Origin: CAUZFZ01 sp963579025
Lineage (GTDB): Bacteria; Planctomycetota; Planctomycetia; Planctomycetales; Planctomycetaceae
DNA: 64,000 nucleotides
Assembly (NCBI GenBank): GCA_963579025.1
Contig: CAUZFZ010000039.1
Span: 1 to 64,000 of the forward strand
Direction of reading: 5' to 3'
The position numbers and the translations under genes are program-made. The notes beneath the pieces are model-generated. The model ran no database searches. It was not told the origin of the DNA and saw only the letters and a list, made by a program, of their open reading frames with translations. This document shows, one piece after another, positions 25,223-37,037 of this stretch (its first letter is position 1; the number at the start of each line of letters is the position of its first letter).

Positions 25223-28200
25223 GATGGCCGGTCCTCCTCGCCGGCGCCCGAACCCGCACCGACGGACGCGAAACCGAGGTGATCTCGCCAGCCACGGTAC
25301 CAGTCGATTGATGTATCGACGCGTGGCAGGTGCTGCGATTCCAGCTCGTATGGTTCGAACGCGCCGTTTCGATAGCGGTGAATCTGAGCGGTCTGCGCGT
25401 CGAAGACCGCAAGCTGGACCCAGTCGCCGTTGACAAGCTGCGCGATTGACTCGTTGTCGGCGATGATTCGCTGCAGAGCCGCAGGCGTCGACTCGATGAC
25501 AAACAACAGACGCACCGGCTCGTGAATCTCGACCATTTGCCACGGCAGACCCGGACGCAGATCACTGGCCGATCCATCCATCACGCCCAGCAGCGACGTG
25601 ATGTTGTGTGGCAGTTTGGTTCCGCAGCCGTAACCTGTTGGATCGACGTACGAGAAGTAGTATTCGAGGTTGATGCCGGCACAGACTGGAATCACGGCCT
25701 GCAGCAGGCGTTCCAGAATCGAGCTGCATTCGTCGTCCTGCGTCGCGTCGTACGACGTCAGGAAGGCTCTCCGATCGAGAAACAGACTGCGGCTCCATTC
25801 GCGTCGTCCGACGAAACACAATGCGTTGGTGGCATGACCATACTCGGGGCGCGTCTGCGACAGGTCTTCTGCTCGACCTTCCACGTGACGTAGTGCGTCA
25901 TCAACGGACGCCGACAGTTCGGCAGACTCGAAGCGACGGCACCGTTCGTGTGCGCTTCGCTTGCGGGCTTCGTCGAGAGCCGCCCTGGCCCGCTCAAACA
26001 ACGCGCGATGTGTCACCGGTACGAGATCGAGGTCGTACCAGCTCATACTGTCATCGCAGGTGTTGTGGTAACCGCCGACAAAGTAGGTGTCGTCCGGCAC
26101 GACCAGCCCGTGCGATTCCAGAATGCGACGGACACGCGCGTCGTTGGCCATCTGTGCGAACGCGCGGGCGTTGGGTCCACCGCGTCCGCCGCCGCAGGCT
26201 CCGCAATCGTGAGCGGCTTCGTGCGGATTGTTGAGGCTCGATGATCCGTGTCCGCCGATGACGACCAGTTGCGAAAAGAGCTCCGTTCGCCCCAGTCCAA
26301 TCGCGCGCAGCCCGCCTTCGACAATGGCTGCCATCTCTTCGACGGAATAGCCGAGCTGACCGTTTTCCGATCCGGGTTCAGGTTCAATCCGTTCAATCCG
26401 TAATTGCGTCCGCGGCGGCTGCACGATGCCGCCGAACTGCCGCCGAATCTGTGCCGTCAGTCGCGGAAACAGAATGCGCGCCACCAGCGGAAAGGCTGCC
26501 AGCGATCCAAGCAGTCCGGTCAACAGACCGCCGACAACCGTGCGCGTGCCGATGTGTGCGTGATGAGTCGCTCGACCAATCCGCCTGCGTGCGGCGGCAC
26601 GGCGACGGCTGACCTGCTCGACGGAATAGGCGGGCTCTTCGATGACATAATGAGCCGGCTTGATGACGACCGGACACAGCGGTGTGAAATGAGCGTCCGC
26701 CTCACCGCGATAGTACATCGCGACGCCAAAGAACCCGGCCACTCCGAAAGTTTCGCAAGCGGGATCGAATTCTTCGAGGTGCCTGCGAAATGACTCTTCG
26801 CGTTCGTCAATGCAGCACACGACCTGATACGCGGGAGTGGCTGAGCCTGCGTCGGGCTTGTGTACGGCCGCCTCACGTCGGCGTGCCGAGTGAATCGCGA
26901 CAGCGTCCAGCGTCTCATTCCGGTACTTGCGTTCGAAGGCGAGATGATAAATCCGCCGTCGTTCCAGACTGGAAAACGACTCGATCTCGTGAACCAGAGT
27001 AACCCACTGCTCCTTCGACAGATTCAGCAGGTCTTCCGGCTTCCAGCCACGCACCTGCGCCAGTTGAAAAACCTGAAACGCGCGATGGTCGGCGTGATCC
27101 GACTCAGAGGGCGCGATGTGTCGCGTCATGCGGGCTCTGAGATGCTCAAGTGGCGCACCGCCGCCGAGTGACTCGCGTGCCACGTACTCAACGGCCAGGC
27201 GATCCAGCCAAAGCCGCACGGCAAGGAACTCGACCAGAGTGCCTGCCGGAGCCGGGTGCGGCGCCCATTCGGCGTTGGATTCCATCTGCCACGCCATCCC
27301 GGCCCAACCGCGAAGCGCCAGAAGTGACTGCGCGATGAAGTCTTCCTGTTCATCCGCGGAAACTCCCAGCCGCGACAACGACACTACGATTGATGCCAGT
27401 GGGTCTTTACCGTCGTCGCTCAGGCGAGTCGCTTCGCGCTTGAGACTCCGCAACCATGCGGTCGGAGCGAAACCGTGTGAGTGCAGGTTCAGGAAGGACC
27501 AGAAGAATCCCGCGTCGCGGCCAGGCAGCGTCCAGTCCGCGAAACCCTGGTCCAGAAACGTCGCACAGAACGGGATGAGGACGTCATGGACAAGTTCATC
27601 AGTGTCCTCACCGGACGCTTCAAGCAGCACGTCGCGATGCCGGAGCGTCTTCAATGGCTGCTGAGGTGGCCTGCCGCCGGATGCGCCGTTGTTGTCATGT
27701 TCGTCAAATGCAACGCCGTGGACTCCGTCGCGACACACACGCCACAGGAATTGCAGCACGAATGCTTCCCACTTTCGATCGCTCCACGACTCGATTGAAC
27801 GCCGGCCAAATTCGTCGACCAGAGCAGTCAGCACAGTCTTTGCCGGCGCCTGTCTGGTACTGCTGCCGTTCCGCAGATCGCGCATCACCCAGTGGCGGGT
27901 TTCCTCGATTGTCGATTCTCCAACAGAGGCCTGAACTTCTTCTCTGAAACGCCGCAGCGCTTCTGTTTCCGCAATGGTCCAGCGGAGTTCTGCGGGAGGT
28001 CCGCTTCGCAATGGGAACTGAAGCATCGCCAGTCGCAGCGCGTAACGCGTACCGAAGTTTGCGACAAGACGGTCGGCCTCATCGCCGAGATCGTCCAGCA
28101 ATACGGCCTCGAGATCGGAAATGCGAATCCGAGCCCGTTCCAGTTTCTGCCGGTATCGATCTTCCGGCAGGTATGGGTGACATCCAAAGACCCGCCCGCC

Positions 28201-28392
28201 CGACTGCACCCCTTGGTCAAACGGAAGATCTTCGAACGCGTGCAACGTGTTGTGATGCACGAACACCGTAATCGGTCCCTGTGACGCAAGCAGATGTGCG
28301 GCATGCGCGATCTGACGTCTCAGATCCGCATACGGATCCGCTTTCACGTCCGTCGAGGTTGTTGCTTCGATTTGTGACACAACTTGCGACAA
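25219..28392 (-). CDS. dabA: DabA: DUF2309 zinc subunit of DAB inorganic-carbon transporter
   Basis: This 1057-residue protein of the DUF2309/UPF0753 family is the carbonic-anhydrase-like subunit of the DAB complex, which converts CO2 to bicarbonate in an energy-coupled way at the inner membrane. The proposed zinc site is intact: VVCCIDERE gives Cys527 and Asp529, VIGGHGSSSLNNPHE gives His715, and AHDCGACGGG gives Cys730. The intervals C-x-D and H-14-C equal those I recall for the characterised Halothiobacillus protein (C351/D353, H524/C539). The start is TTG at 28392, giving MSQVVSQIEATTSTDVK; no better ATG was seen. Downstream, dabB begins inside the dabA stop codon. Confidence 0.92.
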   Translation of the reverse strand: MSQVVSQIEATTSTDVKADPYADLRRQIAHAAHLLASQGPITVFVHHNTLHAFEDLPFDQGVQSGGRVFGCHPYLPEDRYRQKLERARIRISDLEAVLLDDLGDEADRLVANFGTRYALRLAMLQFPLRSGPPAELRWTIAETEALRRFREEVQASVGESTIEETRHWVMRDLRNGSSTRQAPAKTVLTALVDEFGRRSIESWSDRKWEAFVLQFLWRVCRDGVHGVAFDEHDNNGASGGRPPQQPLKTLRHRDVLLEASGEDTDELVHDVLIPFCATFLDQGFADWTLPGRDAGFFWSFLNLHSHGFAPTAWLRSLKREATRLSDDGKDPLASIVVSLSRLGVSADEQEDFIAQSLLALRGWAGMAWQMESNAEWAPHPAPAGTLVEFLAVRLWLDRLAVEYVARESLGGGAPLEHLRARMTRHIAPSESDHADHRAFQVFQLAQVRGWKPEDLLNLSKEQWVTLVHEIESFSSLERRRIYHLAFERKYRNETLDAVAIHSARRREAAVHKPDAGSATPAYQVVCCIDEREESFRRHLEEFDPACETFGVAGFFGVAMYYRGEADAHFTPLCPVVIKPAHYVIEEPAYSVEQVSRRRAAARRRIGRATHHAHIGTRTVVGGLLTGLLGSLAAFPLVARILFPRLTAQIRRQFGGIVQPPRTQLRIERIEPEPGSENGQLGYSVEEMAAIVEGGLRAIGLGRTELFSQLVVIGGHGSSSLNNPHEAAHDCGACGGGRGGPNARAFAQMANDARVRRILESHGLVVPDDTYFVGGYHNTCDDSMSWYDLDLVPVTHRALFERARAALDEARKRSAHERCRRFESAELSASVDDALRHVEGRAEDLSQTRPEYGHATNALCFVGRREWSRSLFLDRRAFLTSYDATQDDECSSILERLLQAVIPVCAGINLEYYFSYVDPTGYGCGTKLPHNITSLLGVMDGSASDLRPGLPWQMVEIHEPVRLLFVIESTPAALQRIIADNESIAQLVNGDWVQLAVFDAQTAQIHRYRNGAFEPYELESQHLPRVDTSIDWYRGWRDHLGFASVGAGSGAGEEDRPS

Positions 28393-28639
28393 GGTCGATC
28401 GCTACTTTCTGCCGGCGCATCCGCATGCGTTTGCCGCGGAGCTGCGCAATCCAGCTCGGTCATCGATCCGGATGGACTGACACCAACCGAGGCCGATTCT
28501 TCGCGAATCGAATCGAGCCGTGCGGGATATCAGAGGATGTGCGCGTGTCAGACCGCAGACTCGACGGGCTGTTCACCGTTGATTTCAGGTGAAACATCGA
28601 CCGGCAAAAGCATCGCCGGCGTCGAGAGGCCTGGCCGTT

Positions 28640-28948
28640 TCAGCAGTTGGGCGGCGCGCGGGTGTGCCCGGCCGCGGGCGACCAGACGCTGTCTCGCCGT
28701 GCGAAGTCTTCGCTCAAACACTGCGTGAGTGGAGCGATCAGCCGCGTTCCCGGTACGGACACCCAGGAACCGAAGTCGTCGTCGAACTCGACGCGATTCT
28801 CTTCCTCGTCCGTTTCTTCAAGAGGCTCATCGATCGGAGCCTGACCCTGCGTCGCTGCACCCCCGGCCAGACATTGCACTGCGGGAACCAACGGCCCCAG
28901 CAGCAACGCCAGCGTCAGCACACTTAGGATCAACCGGTCGGACTTCAT
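28640..28948 (-). CDS. Small exported acidic protein upstream of dabA
   Basis: This 102-residue protein has a strong Sec signal peptide (MKSDRLILSVLTLALLLGPLVPAVQC), an acidic stretch (DEPLEETDEEENRVEFDDDF) and a short tail (GSWVSVPGTRLIAPLTQC). No known domain is seen. The frame continues upstream to 29287, but that region is made of palindromic repeats, so the ATG at 28948 before the signal peptide is chosen. It is 247 bp from dabA on the same strand and could be co-transcribed. It may be a small periplasmic partner; that is only a guess from position. Confidence 0.65.
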   Translation of the reverse strand: MKSDRLILSVLTLALLLGPLVPAVQCLAGGAATQGQAPIDEPLEETDEEENRVEFDDDFGSWVSVPGTRLIAPLTQCLSEDFARRDSVWSPAAGHTRAPPNC

Positions 28949-29128
28949 GCGTCCTTGTGTAACGAGAGTCTGAATTCGTTTCAACGTACCAGACTCTGTT
29001 CGCGCCGTTCCCGACCGCGTCAGCATGACGTACGCGAGAATCTCACGGCTCTGCCCTCCGATGAATTCAGCTCGACTGTTCGTCTTAGGATCTTCCGTCG
29101 TCAGGCATCCGCGCCGTGCGCGCGCATC

Positions 29129-29187
29129 GTAGGATGGGCACTCCTGCCCGTCCGTCATTCTCGGACGGGCAGGAGTGCCCATCCTAC
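29129..29187. repeat. Palindromic repeat, family B (perfect 26-bp arms)
   Basis: The left arm (29129-29154, beginning gtaggatgggcactcctgcc) and right arm (29162-29187) are exact reverse complements over 26 bp, with loop tcattct. This is far larger than a normal terminator stem and lacks a T-run. It stands in the 382-bp gene-free stretch 28949-29330 together with a family A repeat; I see no other content in that stretch. Confidence 0.85.
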
Positions 29188-29229
29188 TCTTGATTGCGGC
29201 TACGCCGCTTTGAGATCGTTCGATCATTA

Positions 29230-29309
29230 AGTGTCGCCTTTCGCGAAAGTGCGTTCTTTCGCTGAGCGAAAGACGACAATGTGACAATTAATTCAAGAAC
29301 GATCCTTAA
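29230..29309. repeat. Palindromic dispersed repeat, family A, copy 2
   Basis: This is an 80-bp copy of the unit at 3249-3333. The right arm of 17 bp (29256-29272) is kept with one change; the left arm (29238-29249) has lost five bases. The flank gacgacaatgtgaca is identical, followed by a near-identical run to ...ccttaa. It lies between the small exported protein gene and the DedA gene. Confidence 0.85.
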
Positions 29310-29330
29310 CGGCGGACCACGCTTGACCGG

Positions 29331-29987
29331 CTATTGCGTGTCTTCGTCGTCTGCAGCGGACAGTGTCGGCAACCATCGCCGAATCATCAGCGCCAGCAGA
29401 AGTGGCAACGTCCCGGACGTGACGGCAACGATGATGAGCGTCTTCTGCTCCTGAAATCCGACACCACACAAGGCGTACACAAGCGATATTCCAAAGTTGG
29501 CAACCACAACCGGCAGCAGGAATCGCTTCCAGGAAAGTTCAGTCGTACCCATCAGCAGGACACAGGCTTCGGCGAGAATCGGCAGCGGCCGCGTCAGCAG
29601 CAGAACCGCCGGACCGTAGCGTTCCGTCACTCGCTCGACTCGCTGAAGATCCTCAGCTTCGGCGAATCGTCGAGCGAACGGTTTTCCAAGCAGCTTTGCC
29701 AGACCGAAGCCCAGACATGCTCCAAACGTCAGACCAAACCACGACGTCAATGTCGCCGCCCACAAGCCGAGAACACCACCGGCATAGGTAATCACGGCAC
29801 TTGATGGGATGGGCAGAAAGATGTCACTGACAAGAAGTCCGGCCACAATCGCCAGTTGCAGCTCGTGCTGCTCCTGCATCCAGGACGTGACCTGCGTCTC
29901 GAAGGTCTCGCCGAGGATCAGAAAGGGGATAATCGGAATCGCAAGGAAGACCGACAGCAGGATGGCGGCTCTAATGACGGATCGCAT
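29331..29987 (-). CDS. DedA/VTT-family membrane protein
   Basis: This 218-residue membrane protein has the DedA (SNARE-associated/VTT) pattern: a re-entrant segment VSDIFLPIPSSAVITYAGGVLG, a GACLGFGLAKLLGKPFARRF stretch, and LLTRPLPILAEACVLLMGTTELSWKRFL, where the conserved Arg-Pro and Gly residues of the family lie. DedA proteins are linked to lipid-carrier (undecaprenyl-phosphate, phosphatidylethanolamine) flipping and membrane-potential maintenance. The exact substrate is unknown here. The gene is divergent from the cyclase-family gene (106-bp intergenic). Confidence 0.85.
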   Translation of the reverse strand: MRSVIRAAILLSVFLAIPIIPFLILGETFETQVTSWMQEQHELQLAIVAGLLVSDIFLPIPSSAVITYAGGVLGLWAATLTSWFGLTFGACLGFGLAKLLGKPFARRFAEAEDLQRVERVTERYGPAVLLLTRPLPILAEACVLLMGTTELSWKRFLLPVVVANFGISLVYALCGVGFQEQKTLIIVAVTSGTLPLLLALMIRRWLPTLSAADDEDTQ

Positions 29988-30093
29988 GACGACGACGTAA
30001 TATCATTCGCTCAGACGAACGGGAAGCGGAGCCTGAATTCTCGATTCTCAGTTCGGGACTCTTACCCGACACTCACGTTGATAAGGACACGAT

Positions 30094-30912
30094 ATGACAA
30101 ACGCAGCACTCGCACTTGCCCTGCTGCTAACCGGTTGCCTGTCGGCTCGGGCCGCAGAGCCCGTTGAAGACGCTCCGGACCCGGTCATCACGTTCGCGGA
30201 AGTTGCTGCCGGCAAGGCAAAGCTGATTGACCTGACGTACCCGTTGAACGCGAAAAACGCTTACTGGCCCGGAGACAACTATTCGCCGTTTGAGCTGAAG
30301 ACGATTGCTTCGCTGGAGAAAGATGGAGTGTTGTCCAAAGCGTTCTCCATGCCGGAGCATCTGGGTACGCACATCGACGCGCCCAATCACTTTGAGAAGA
30401 ACCAGCCCGACGTTGCCGAAATTCCACTCGAACAGCTGATCGGTCCGGGCGTAGTGATCGACATCGAGCCGCGAGCGGAACAGCTTCCAGATACGACATT
30501 GTCTGTGAAGGACTTGCTTGCGTGGGAAAAGCAGCACGGACGCATTCCAAACGGCGCCATCGTGCTGCTGCACACCGGCTGGGGTCGTTTCTGGAATAAC
30601 TACACACGTTACAAGAACCAGGACGCGACTGGTCGACTTCACTTTCCGAGCTACTCGGCGGACGCCGCAAGGTGGCTGGTTGAGAAACGTCAGGTGCGTG
30701 GCGTCGGCGTCGACACACTCAGCATTGACCACGGGCTGTCGCGTGATTTCGCCGTGCATCACATTGTGAACGCCGCCGGCAAATACGGACTCGAAAACGT
30801 CGCACACCTCGACAAGCTGCCGCCGAGAGGGTTCTACGTGATCGTCGCCCCGATCCGGATCGAGTCTGGTTCAGGAGGGCCAGCACGGGTCATCGCCGTG
30901 CTTCGAAAATGA
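30094..30912 (+). CDS. Exported cyclase-family (kynurenine-formamidase-like) metal hydrolase
   Basis: This 272-residue protein of the PF04199 'cyclase' family, which includes kynurenine formamidase and isatin hydrolase, has the signature SMPEHLGTHIDAPNHFEKN, i.e. HxGTHxDxPxH, which binds Mn or Zn. GVGVDTLSIDHG is the second family motif. The N-terminus (MTNAALALALLLTGCLSA) contains an LTGC lipobox, so a periplasmic lipoprotein is likely. Substrate unknown; the leader argues against a cytosolic tryptophan-catabolic role. An AAGGA ribosome site lies at 30082-30086. Confidence 0.85.
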   Translation: MTNAALALALLLTGCLSARAAEPVEDAPDPVITFAEVAAGKAKLIDLTYPLNAKNAYWPGDNYSPFELKTIASLEKDGVLSKAFSMPEHLGTHIDAPNHFEKNQPDVAEIPLEQLIGPGVVIDIEPRAEQLPDTTLSVKDLLAWEKQHGRIPNGAIVLLHTGWGRFWNNYTRYKNQDATGRLHFPSYSADAARWLVEKRQVRGVGVDTLSIDHGLSRDFAVHHIVNAAGKYGLENVAHLDKLPPRGFYVIVAPIRIESGSGGPARVIAVLRK

Positions 30913-30966
30913 CATGTTGTTCCCGTCGAGGCATCGAGCATCAGTCAAGTGTGAGATGGACTTCGA

Positions 30967-31173
30967 ATGCTTCGGCGGGCACACGCCGACTTTGTGAGCA
31001 CCGTCGCTTACCTGCATGAGCGATCTCCACAGGGAGCGGCAGCCTGGGTCAACGCTTTCGAAAACGCCAAAAACAGACTCGCCGAGTATGCGGATGCCTT
31101 CTCCGAAGCCGATGAGAATGACCGCTTCGATAGCGACGTGAAGCAATTGCTTTTCAAGACGTGTTGCAGTTGA
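30967..31173 (+). pseudogene. Truncated RelE/ParE-type toxin remnant
   Basis: The frame encodes 68 residues, LRRAHADFVSTVAYLHERSP.GAAAWVNAFENAKNRLAEY, a good match to the helical hairpin of ParE/RelE toxins. After DSDVKQLLFKT it runs into CCS and a stop. The terminal beta-strands that normally follow (about 25-30 residues with the basic RNase or gyrase-binding patch) are missing. No antitoxin gene is visible upstream: only 54 bp separate it from the cyclase gene. It is probably an inactive relic of a toxin-antitoxin module. Confidence 0.6.
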
Positions 31174-31196
31174 GTCACGTTTCGTTACTCACCCTG

Positions 31197-31287
31197 AAGG
31201 AACACTGATCGACACTGATTGTTGCTAATCCGGGCGACAGTCGTCACGTGAATCATGAGCGTCAATTAGTGCGGATTAGTGTTCCTT
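31197..31287. repeat. Imperfect long-range inverted repeat in the 31174-31509 gap
   Basis: aaggaacactgatcgacact at 31197-31216 faces agtgcggattagtgttcctt ending at 31287. The full arms (31197-31218 and 31266-31287) pair at about 18 of 22 positions across a 47-nt spacer. It lies in the 336-bp gene-free stretch between the ParE remnant and the kinase gene. Nothing else was recognised there apart from what must be the kinase promoter region. Confidence 0.5.
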
Positions 31288-31509
31288 AATTTGGTCCTCC
31301 GCTCTCGGTTCGAGGTATGCGTGGACACGACGAAGGCAGTCAGCAAGGTGACCAGCAGTCGCCCCTTTTCGCGACTATCAAAATCGGGTGTCCCTGTTCT
31401 GAGATCGGACAGTTGCACGCTGCACCTGTCTGCGCGGCTGATTGTCGCTGCGGTGTGAATTGAGTTAGCTTGGAGCGTCAGCCATGACATCACATGGAGA
31501 GCACGCCGA

Positions 31510-35313
<3,804 letters not shown>

Positions 35314-35463
35314 TACCTGACGCCACATCGGGACCGAGTGCAATCACTGGAAAAACTTCGGGCGCATGTTCGGTCGGACACGGCAGTCAGCGACATGGTC
35401 CGGAAGCAGGCGCTCGACTGGGCCGAGTTGTTCTGGAAAAACCGCCGGTCCGAACAGGAGTAG
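35314..35463 (+). pseudogene. In-frame coding tail after the kinase stop codon
   Basis: Directly after the TGA at 35311-35313 the same frame stays open for 49 codons to a TAG at 35461-35463. It reads as a plausible helical tail: RVQSLEKLRAHVRSDTAVSD, then KQALDWAELFWKN. Such endings are usual in planctomycete WD40 proteins. The 14th WD40 unit just upstream lacks its LWD strand. The simplest reading is that the original gene extended to 35463 and has been damaged by a deletion and/or nonsense change; readthrough or a sequence error are alternatives. Confidence 0.5.
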
Positions 35464-35493
35464 GTCCACTCGCACGAGGACGACCACCAGCCC

Positions 35494-35625
35494 TCACCGG
35501 ACCGAAACCGAAGCGTCCGCCAATCGCAGAATGCGATTCTTCACCGCCGTCGGCAACTCCGACCAGATCTCGATCAGCAAAGCCAGTGCCGGGTCGTTTC
35601 CGGAATATCCCGGAACCTCGATACC
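35494..35625 (-). pseudogene. C-terminal gene fragment, possibly from an integrase-family protein
   Basis: On the minus strand the frame YSGNDPALALLIEIWSELPT followed by AVKNRILRLADASVSVR and a TGA (35496-35494) looks like a real protein end of the 'DP.L..LI..W..LP..VK..IL' type, which I associate with C-termini of planctomycete site-specific recombinases. No upstream body is present, so it is a relic. It lies in the 419-bp decayed stretch 35464-35882, which holds only fragments. Confidence 0.35.
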
Positions 35626-35716
35626 CCGCCCCCGCGCATCAACTGCACCGGATTATGCAGCGCCCGCAGGGTCGCCGACGGTGTCATCCCTGTTTTCCAG
35701 GGGTCCGGCGCGCCCT

Positions 35717-35742
35717 GTTCGAGTCCTAGCCTGGCCGTGCCA
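35717..35742 (+). other. tRNA 3'-end-like fragment
   Basis: gttcgagtcctagcctggcc followed by gtgcca (35717-35742) has the T-loop consensus GTTCGAGTCC and ends in CCA at about the right distance for a tRNA 3' end. No matching 5' acceptor, D-arm or good T-stem was found upstream, so this is not a complete tRNA gene. It could be an attachment-site relic or chance. Confidence 0.25.
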
Positions 35743-35882
35743 TCAGACTCACAGTTGCCGCCGCGAACAAAATCCTACGGAGAATCTCGGGATCGATCCG
35801 AAATTCTGACGGCTCGGTTGAGGCAATATCACGACCGGCCATGACCACAAGCCGCGTGGGCTTCAGAGCCGTGTCGGCGAGT

Positions 35883-37037
35883 TTACTGCCCGTGCCATTC
35901 GGACCACCGGTTGTCTGCGAGGCCGAATGACATCGTCATGCCGGCACCGCCTGGTCCGACGGCGATATGGACTCCCGGGAGAGGCTCGGCTTCGAAGATC
36001 AGTCGGTCCGGGTGCCTGGCATAGATTCCGTGCCAGCGTTCAGTGAGGCTCCAGTCCGGGAGCACGAGAACTCGTCGTAGCTCGCGGAGCATCAGGGATT
36101 CGATCTCGCTACTGTCGAACGGAGTCACGTTGTCGTCGTATTCGTGCGAGTCTCCAAGAATGACCTCGCCGTCCCCGTTCTGCGACGCGATGACGTGGAT
36201 ACCGAACTGATCCAGCTCCGGCGTTTCCTCGGCGATGCGGTCACGCAGTGCTGCGAGTGATGCGCACTGGCGAAACGATGCGTTGTGTCTCAAAGTCAGG
36301 CCGCTGGCCAGGTGCGGTCCAATACGGAATCCGTCCGGCTGGGGGACGGTCTTCATCATTTGCAGCTTGCATCGCTGCAGGCCCGAGTCTGCGAAGACGG
36401 TTGGAAACAGCGTCTGAAAGTCGCTTCCGCTGCAGATCACGATGCGATCGGCCTGCCACATGCGTCCGTCCGATGCCGCCAGGCGTCCTTCTCCGGCCGA
36501 GACAATCAGGGTGTCGAAATGCAATGCGACATCGAGCGACTCGCTGAGCCATTTCGGGATCGTGGACACGGCCTGTCGTGGATTCACGCACAGCTCCGTA
36601 TCGCTCCACATGCCGCCAAGCAGCCCGTTGGGATTGGCGGCCGCCGATTGCTCAAGGACTTCGTCTCGTGACAGCATCCTTGCCGAGTAAGCCGTTGATG
36701 CAGCGAACTCGCAAAACTCTTCCAGTACGGCCAGTTCATCGAGACGGTGGGCGAGATGAATCGAGCCGCAGCGGTTTATCCACAGACCGCAGGCTTTCGA
36801 GAGTTCGAGCCACAGATCACGCGAACGAAGGGCCGTTTCGATCGGATGCCCTGCCGGCTGTCCGACAGGCCACACCATGCCAAAGTTGCGAATCGAGGCA
36901 CCATGAGCCCACGACGACCGCTCAAACAGCGCAACGCGATAACCGCGACGCGCAGCCATCCATGCGTGAGCCAGACCGACGATCCCCGCCCCAACGACAG
37001 CGACATCGTACCCGGAGCCATGATCATCACGTGTCAC
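35883..37037 (-). CDS. FAD-dependent oxidoreductase of the phosphonate-associated (TIGR03364-like) type
   Basis: This 384-residue protein of the DAAO/glycine-oxidase superfamily has a GxGxxG dinucleotide motif at the N-terminus (YDVAVVGAGIVGLAHAWMAA) and FAD contacts ERSSWAHGASIRNFGM. The C-terminal GVHIAVGPGGAGMTMSFGLA closes the flavin fold. The subgroup with 'GASIRNFG' is the one found beside phosphonate-degradation genes, where it is proposed to oxidise N-substituted aminoethylphosphonates. The ATG overlaps the stop of the upstream HD-domain gene (ATGA, 37037-37034). The gene order and coupling support a shared phosphonate pathway; the reaction itself is inferred. Confidence 0.78.
   Translation of the reverse strand: MTRDDHGSGYDVAVVGAGIVGLAHAWMAARRGYRVALFERSSWAHGASIRNFGMVWPVGQPAGHPIETALRSRDLWLELSKACGLWINRCGSIHLAHRLDELAVLEEFCEFAASTAYSARMLSRDEVLEQSAAANPNGLLGGMWSDTELCVNPRQAVSTIPKWLSESLDVALHFDTLIVSAGEGRLAASDGRMWQADRIVICSGSDFQTLFPTVFADSGLQRCKLQMMKTVPQPDGFRIGPHLASGLTLRHNASFRQCASLAALRDRIAEETPELDQFGIHVIASQNGDGEVILGDSHEYDDNVTPFDSSEIESLMLRELRRVLVLPDWSLTERWHGIYARHPDRLIFEAEPLPGVHIAVGPGGAGMTMSFGLADNRWSEWHGQ

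Noticed and set aside
25223..25543. Longer dabB start giving a 570-residue protein
   Set aside because: The first ~107 codons overlap dabA in another frame and are Arg-rich. The ATG at 25222 overlapping the dabA stop is the natural start.
11641..28392. Carboxysome or Calvin-cycle genes accompanying the transporters
   Set aside because: I looked for RuBisCO large or small subunit motifs, phosphoribulokinase and shell proteins among all open frames and found none in this window.
28949..29287. N-terminal extension of the small exported protein (MSHCRLSLSER...)
   Set aside because: The extension translates two palindromic repeats, and the signal peptide begins only at 28948.
35640..35742. A complete tRNA gene
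   Set aside because: Only the T-loop consensus and CCA end are present. The T-stem does not pair and no 5' acceptor strand or D-arm was found.
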